From positions 62,001 through 126,000 of the forward strand of contig NZ_FNJH01000006.1 of NCBI RefSeq assembly GCF_900103225.1: 64,000 nucleotides of DNA, given 5' to 3'. Position 1 is the first letter of the stretch. The number at the start of each line of letters is the position of its first letter. Below, one piece after another: positions 61,764 through 64,000 of this stretch. Under the pieces are notes generated by a model that was not told the DNA's origin, made no database searches, and saw only the letters and a program-made list of their open reading frames with translations. A program made the translations under genes and the position numbers. Source of the stretch: Pseudomonas congelans. Lineage in GTDB: Bacteria > Pseudomonadota > Gammaproteobacteria > Pseudomonadales > Pseudomonadaceae.

Positions 61764-62462
61764 ATGAAGCAGGAAATGGATGCCGCAGTCGTCAATGCGG
61801 GTTGTTTAATGTTTTTCCCCGAGCCGCAGCGGGTCTCCCTGAAAAACGATGTGCTGGACTCGATGCTGTATGTGCAGTTGGCGGCATCGAAGCAACATTC
61901 GAAGTTTGCCGAACCCGAAAAATGGAATGAAACCCGTCTCGCCGCAGCACAGCGTTTCGGCTGGTTGCCGAGTGCCAACGAACATGTCAGTCAGCCCTTG
62001 CCGCCAGAGTCTGTTGAAACGGTATGGAGTTGCATGGCGCGCGCGCTTGCACCGTTGGTATCAGCCGAGACGCTAGTGCGTGCAGAGACGTTCATGCGCA
62101 AGGTGAGCACTCGTTCCACCGCGAACGATGCGCTTGATCTGCTTCGCAGTCAGGCCATACAGAGCGGTTTGAATCACGCGGGAAAGTTGCAGGTCAGCGT
62201 GCTTCTGCAACTGGCGTTCGTCGACACTCAGCAGAACCTGAAACTGGCGCAGTTTCAGTTCGCCACACGTCAGCCGCTGTCAGCCGGGTTTCTTTTCGAG
62301 GTCATCGAGCCAAAGAGTATCTACGGCAACATCGCTGTGACTGTCTACGCAATGCAACTGTTCGAGCAGGTCTATGCGCAGTTTCGTGATGGCATCGACA
62401 CCGCGCTGTCGAGCAAGCGCGCGGGCCTGATCATGCCGCTTGGGGGCAGTCCTGATGTCTGA
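61764..62462 (+). CDS. Paralogous family protein 2 of 4, unknown function
   Basis: 232 residues, soluble. SLKNDVLDSMLYVQLAASKQ and EKWNETRLAAAQRFGWLPS align with the equivalent helices of protein 1 (shared D-V-x-x-S-x-L-x-x-x-L-x-A and W...GWL). The C-terminal block AGKLQVSVLLQLAFVDTQQN, then FLFEVIEPKSIYGNIAVTVY, fits the SFxV-x-C region of the others but has lost the Cys. AAGGAAT before the ATG at 61764. It overlaps gene 3 by 8 bp. Confidence 0.7.
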   Translation: MKQEMDAAVVNAGCLMFFPEPQRVSLKNDVLDSMLYVQLAASKQHSKFAEPEKWNETRLAAAQRFGWLPSANEHVSQPLPPESVETVWSCMARALAPLVSAETLVRAETFMRKVSTRSTANDALDLLRSQAIQSGLNHAGKLQVSVLLQLAFVDTQQNLKLAQFQFATRQPLSAGFLFEVIEPKSIYGNIAVTVYAMQLFEQVYAQFRDGIDTALSSKRAGLIMPLGGSPDV

Positions 62463-63090
62463 TCCGGATAAAGCTCTGCTGACGGAAGCCAGCCTGCTGT
62501 CCTTCGCCCGCAATGTCGAACCTGATGTGCGCCAAGACATAATCGATTGTCTGCACCATGCGCGACTGGTCGCTGATGATCACCATTCGTCCAGGACCAA
62601 CTGGCGTGCATGGCTGGATGCTTACCAGCGTTCGATTACCGCCACCGGCGGTTCGCGGAGCGCCGGGATCAACGATGCCCGATTGAGAATCCACAGTTTC
62701 AGGGACATCGGAAAACTGCAGCTCCCCGTGGTCGATAACGCTGCCGAGCTTCGCCAGCTATACCGCAGCTCGCTCGACAGGTTACTGAGCAGTGAGCATG
62801 CGGCGAATTTTTTCGGCAGCTGGTTCACGTCCGGACGTTCTGAAAGCTTCCAGCTCATGCCCTGTGCAATGCGCAACAAGGACGAAGTGTCGATCCTTCT
62901 GTGCAGCCTGCAGATGACGACCCTGGCGCTGCGTCCCGCGCAGTATTTCTGGCAAATATTGGGCGGCGAAATGCAGGTGCATGCCATCAGTACGGCATTC
63001 CGATTCAGTCGCCAGAGCTTCGAGCCGTTTCGCCAGACTGTGCAGGACGCCCTGGCTGATCGTGCCGCAGCCGAAATCATCAGTCTTTAG
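62455..63090 (+). CDS. Paralogous family protein 3 of 4, unknown function
   Basis: 211 residues. DVRQDIIDCLHHARLVADDH and TNWRAWLDAYQRSITATGGS form the N-terminal helices, closest to those of protein 4 (W..W...Y pattern). LLSSEHAANFFGSWFTSGRS is followed by the C-terminal SESFQLMPCAMRNKDEVSIL and LCSLQM. The ATG lies inside gene 2's end, so translation is coupled. No signal peptide or membrane span. Confidence 0.7.
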   Translation: MSDPDKALLTEASLLSFARNVEPDVRQDIIDCLHHARLVADDHHSSRTNWRAWLDAYQRSITATGGSRSAGINDARLRIHSFRDIGKLQLPVVDNAAELRQLYRSSLDRLLSSEHAANFFGSWFTSGRSESFQLMPCAMRNKDEVSILLCSLQMTTLALRPAQYFWQILGGEMQVHAISTAFRFSRQSFEPFRQTVQDALADRAAAEIISL

Positions 63091-63125
63091 CAATCTGGAA
63101 AAGCCCATGGAAGGGAGTAACGCAA

Positions 63126-63761
63126 ATGAATGCAGACACAGACAACGCAGCGTATTTAGGCAACATCCCCAGTATGGTCGCGTTTCTGCCCGGGCTTGCG
63201 AGCGAGGAGCGCACGGATATTCAAAACCTGCTTCTGGATGCGCAGCTGTTCGCGGGCAGGCAGTTTGATTTCAAGACCCAGTGGGGCAGCTGGATGCATT
63301 ACTACCGCAGCCGTCTCGAGACGCGCGGCATACAGCAAAAGGGCGTGGTTCTGGGCGACTCGCTGGTGGTAAGCAGTGTCGACGATTTGTTGCAGGCAAC
63401 GTTCAAGGTCAGTCATCCGGCAGATCGCAAGCTTCTTGGCGGCCTGGTGCAGCGCGCCGTCGCTGCAATGGGCGTGAACCAGGCAGCAGAAGCCTACTTT
63501 CAGAGCGGCTTCGATGAGGGACGTCTGGGCAGTTTTCAGGTCGTGCCCTGCGAAAACTATGAGCCTGGCCGCATGCTCCTGTTGCTTTGCAGCCTGCACC
63601 TGAGCGTTGACGACCATGCGCCAGGAACACGAAGGCTGCTGTTTCACTTCAAGGGCGGCAGTTACATCTTTGACAGCACGACGTATGCAACCCACCGTGA
63701 CGAGGTGATGCGTTATCTGGACGGCAGGGCGCAGGGGCTGGTGCGCTCTGCAAGTATCTGA
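63126..63761 (+). CDS. Paralogous family protein 4 of 4, unknown function
   Basis: 211 residues, the same length as protein 3. EERTDIQNLLLDAQLFAGRQ and TQWGSWMHYYRSRLETRGIQ match the protein 3 helices. AAEAYFQSGFDEGRLGSFQV, VPCENYEPGRMLLLLCSLHL and the final YATHRDEVMRYLDGRAQGLV match its C-terminal half, and the YATHRD segment resembles YARHRDMIQQRLD of protein 1. GGGAG precedes the ATG at 63126. It ends the cluster, 6 bp before a convergent gene. Confidence 0.7.
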   Translation: MNADTDNAAYLGNIPSMVAFLPGLASEERTDIQNLLLDAQLFAGRQFDFKTQWGSWMHYYRSRLETRGIQQKGVVLGDSLVVSSVDDLLQATFKVSHPADRKLLGGLVQRAVAAMGVNQAAEAYFQSGFDEGRLGSFQVVPCENYEPGRMLLLLCSLHLSVDDHAPGTRRLLFHFKGGSYIFDSTTYATHRDEVMRYLDGRAQGLVRSASI

Positions 63762-63767
63762 GCCCTG

Positions 63768-64000
63768 TCAGGGCAGCAGGTAGCCCCTGATGCCGGTGAA
63801 GATGATTTGCGCGGCCAGCGCACAGACGAACAACCCCATCAAACGGCTGACAATCTGCAAACCCTGATCGCCGAGGATTCTTTCGATACGGTTGGAGAGG
63901 TAAAGCACGACGCCGACGGTCAGGCTGGCCAGCGCAATACTCAGAATGGCGGTGAGTTTGTCGTCCCAGTGGGGCTGACTGACGCCCATGACCAGCAGTG
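63768..64000 (-). CDS. MarC family inner-membrane protein (5' end beyond window)
   Basis: The last 77 residues are visible and the frame runs off the right edge. Two helices (LTAILSIALASLTVGVVLYL and LMGLFVCALAAQIIFTGIRG) and the conserved RILGDQGLQIVSRLMGLFVC match the C-terminus of MarC/YhgN (UPF0056) integral membrane proteins. Once linked to multiple antibiotic resistance, the family's function is unresolved. Confidence 0.8.
   Translation of the reverse strand, partial: LLVMGVSQPHWDDKLTAILSIALASLTVGVVLYLSNRIERILGDQGLQIVSRLMGLFVCALAAQIIFTGIRGYLLP

Overview
The window is a gene-dense, GC-rich bacterial chromosome segment that reads as a fluorescent pseudomonad, most likely of the Pseudomonas syringae group. 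The reasons are gene order and content that I recall from P. aeruginosa and its relatives: an oprG / DUF3299 / ABC / zinc-protein block beside nrdR-ribD-ribE-ribBA-ribH-nusB-thiL-ribA; desT next to ureE; urtABCDE-ureDABC; and divergent cobGHIJ and cobL-cbiD-cobK. Intergenic regions also carry REP-type palindromes and a second, roughly 130-bp palindromic repeat. I see no rRNA, tRNA, CRISPR array, prophage or plasmid functions. The species assignment is inference from memory, not from a database search.

Layout. 1-3.5 kb: the end of an exbB-tonB energy-transduction operon, an FAA-family hydrolase and an alpha/beta hydrolase. 3.7-8 kb: an MscS-type channel and an overlapping pair of nucleotide-sugar SDR proteins. 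8-15.7 kb: OprG, a zinc-linked ABC block (DUF3299, FtsX-like permease, ATPase, ZrgA-like His-rich protein), a YbbN/CnoX-type thioredoxin, a methyltransferase and a lipoprotein. 15.8-22.5 kb: the riboflavin cluster with nusB, thiL and ribA. 22.5-25.8 kb: urease accessory genes ureJ-ureG-ureF-ureE and the TetR regulator desT. 26-37 kb: AsmA, a ferritin-like protein, OsmE, a DMT exporter, a PsiF-repeat protein, an AI-2E-family permease, an Hsp70-like protein divergent from cbpA, and a histidine kinase with an RsbRD-type N-terminus. 37-47.7 kb: the urea uptake and urease operon, read leftward as urtA-urtB-urtC-urtD-urtE-ureD-ureA-pat-GNAT-ureB-ureC, behind a good sigma54 promoter match. 48-51.4 kb: a lone 1156-residue toxin-like protein. 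51.8-53 kb: a copper chaperone and a REP-associated tyrosine transposase with REP-like repeats. 53-60.6 kb: the aerobic cobalamin ring genes. 60.9-63.8 kb: four tandem genes of unknown function that look like one divergent paralogous family. The right edge cuts a MarC-family gene.

How parts fit together. Urea would be imported by UrtABCDE and hydrolysed by UreABC, which is matured by UreD, UreE, UreF, UreG and nickel uptake (UreJ). UreEFG/J lies about 12 kb away from ureC. Riboflavin genes supply FMN/FAD and share a block with nusB and thiL. RibBA carries a degenerate GTP cyclohydrolase half, and the active cyclohydrolase is the separate ribA. The cob genes make cobalamin by the O2-dependent route, but CobJ is fused to a CbiG-like domain.

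Most noteworthy for follow-up: the four-paralog cluster at 60.9-63.8 kb; the toxin at 47.9-51.4 kb, whose C-terminus looks like an ADP-ribosyltransferase fold without the usual E-x-E pair; the 130-bp repeat family with long imperfect terminal inverted repeats; and several readable promoters (Anr-like at oprG, sigma54 at urtA, sigma32 at cbpA).
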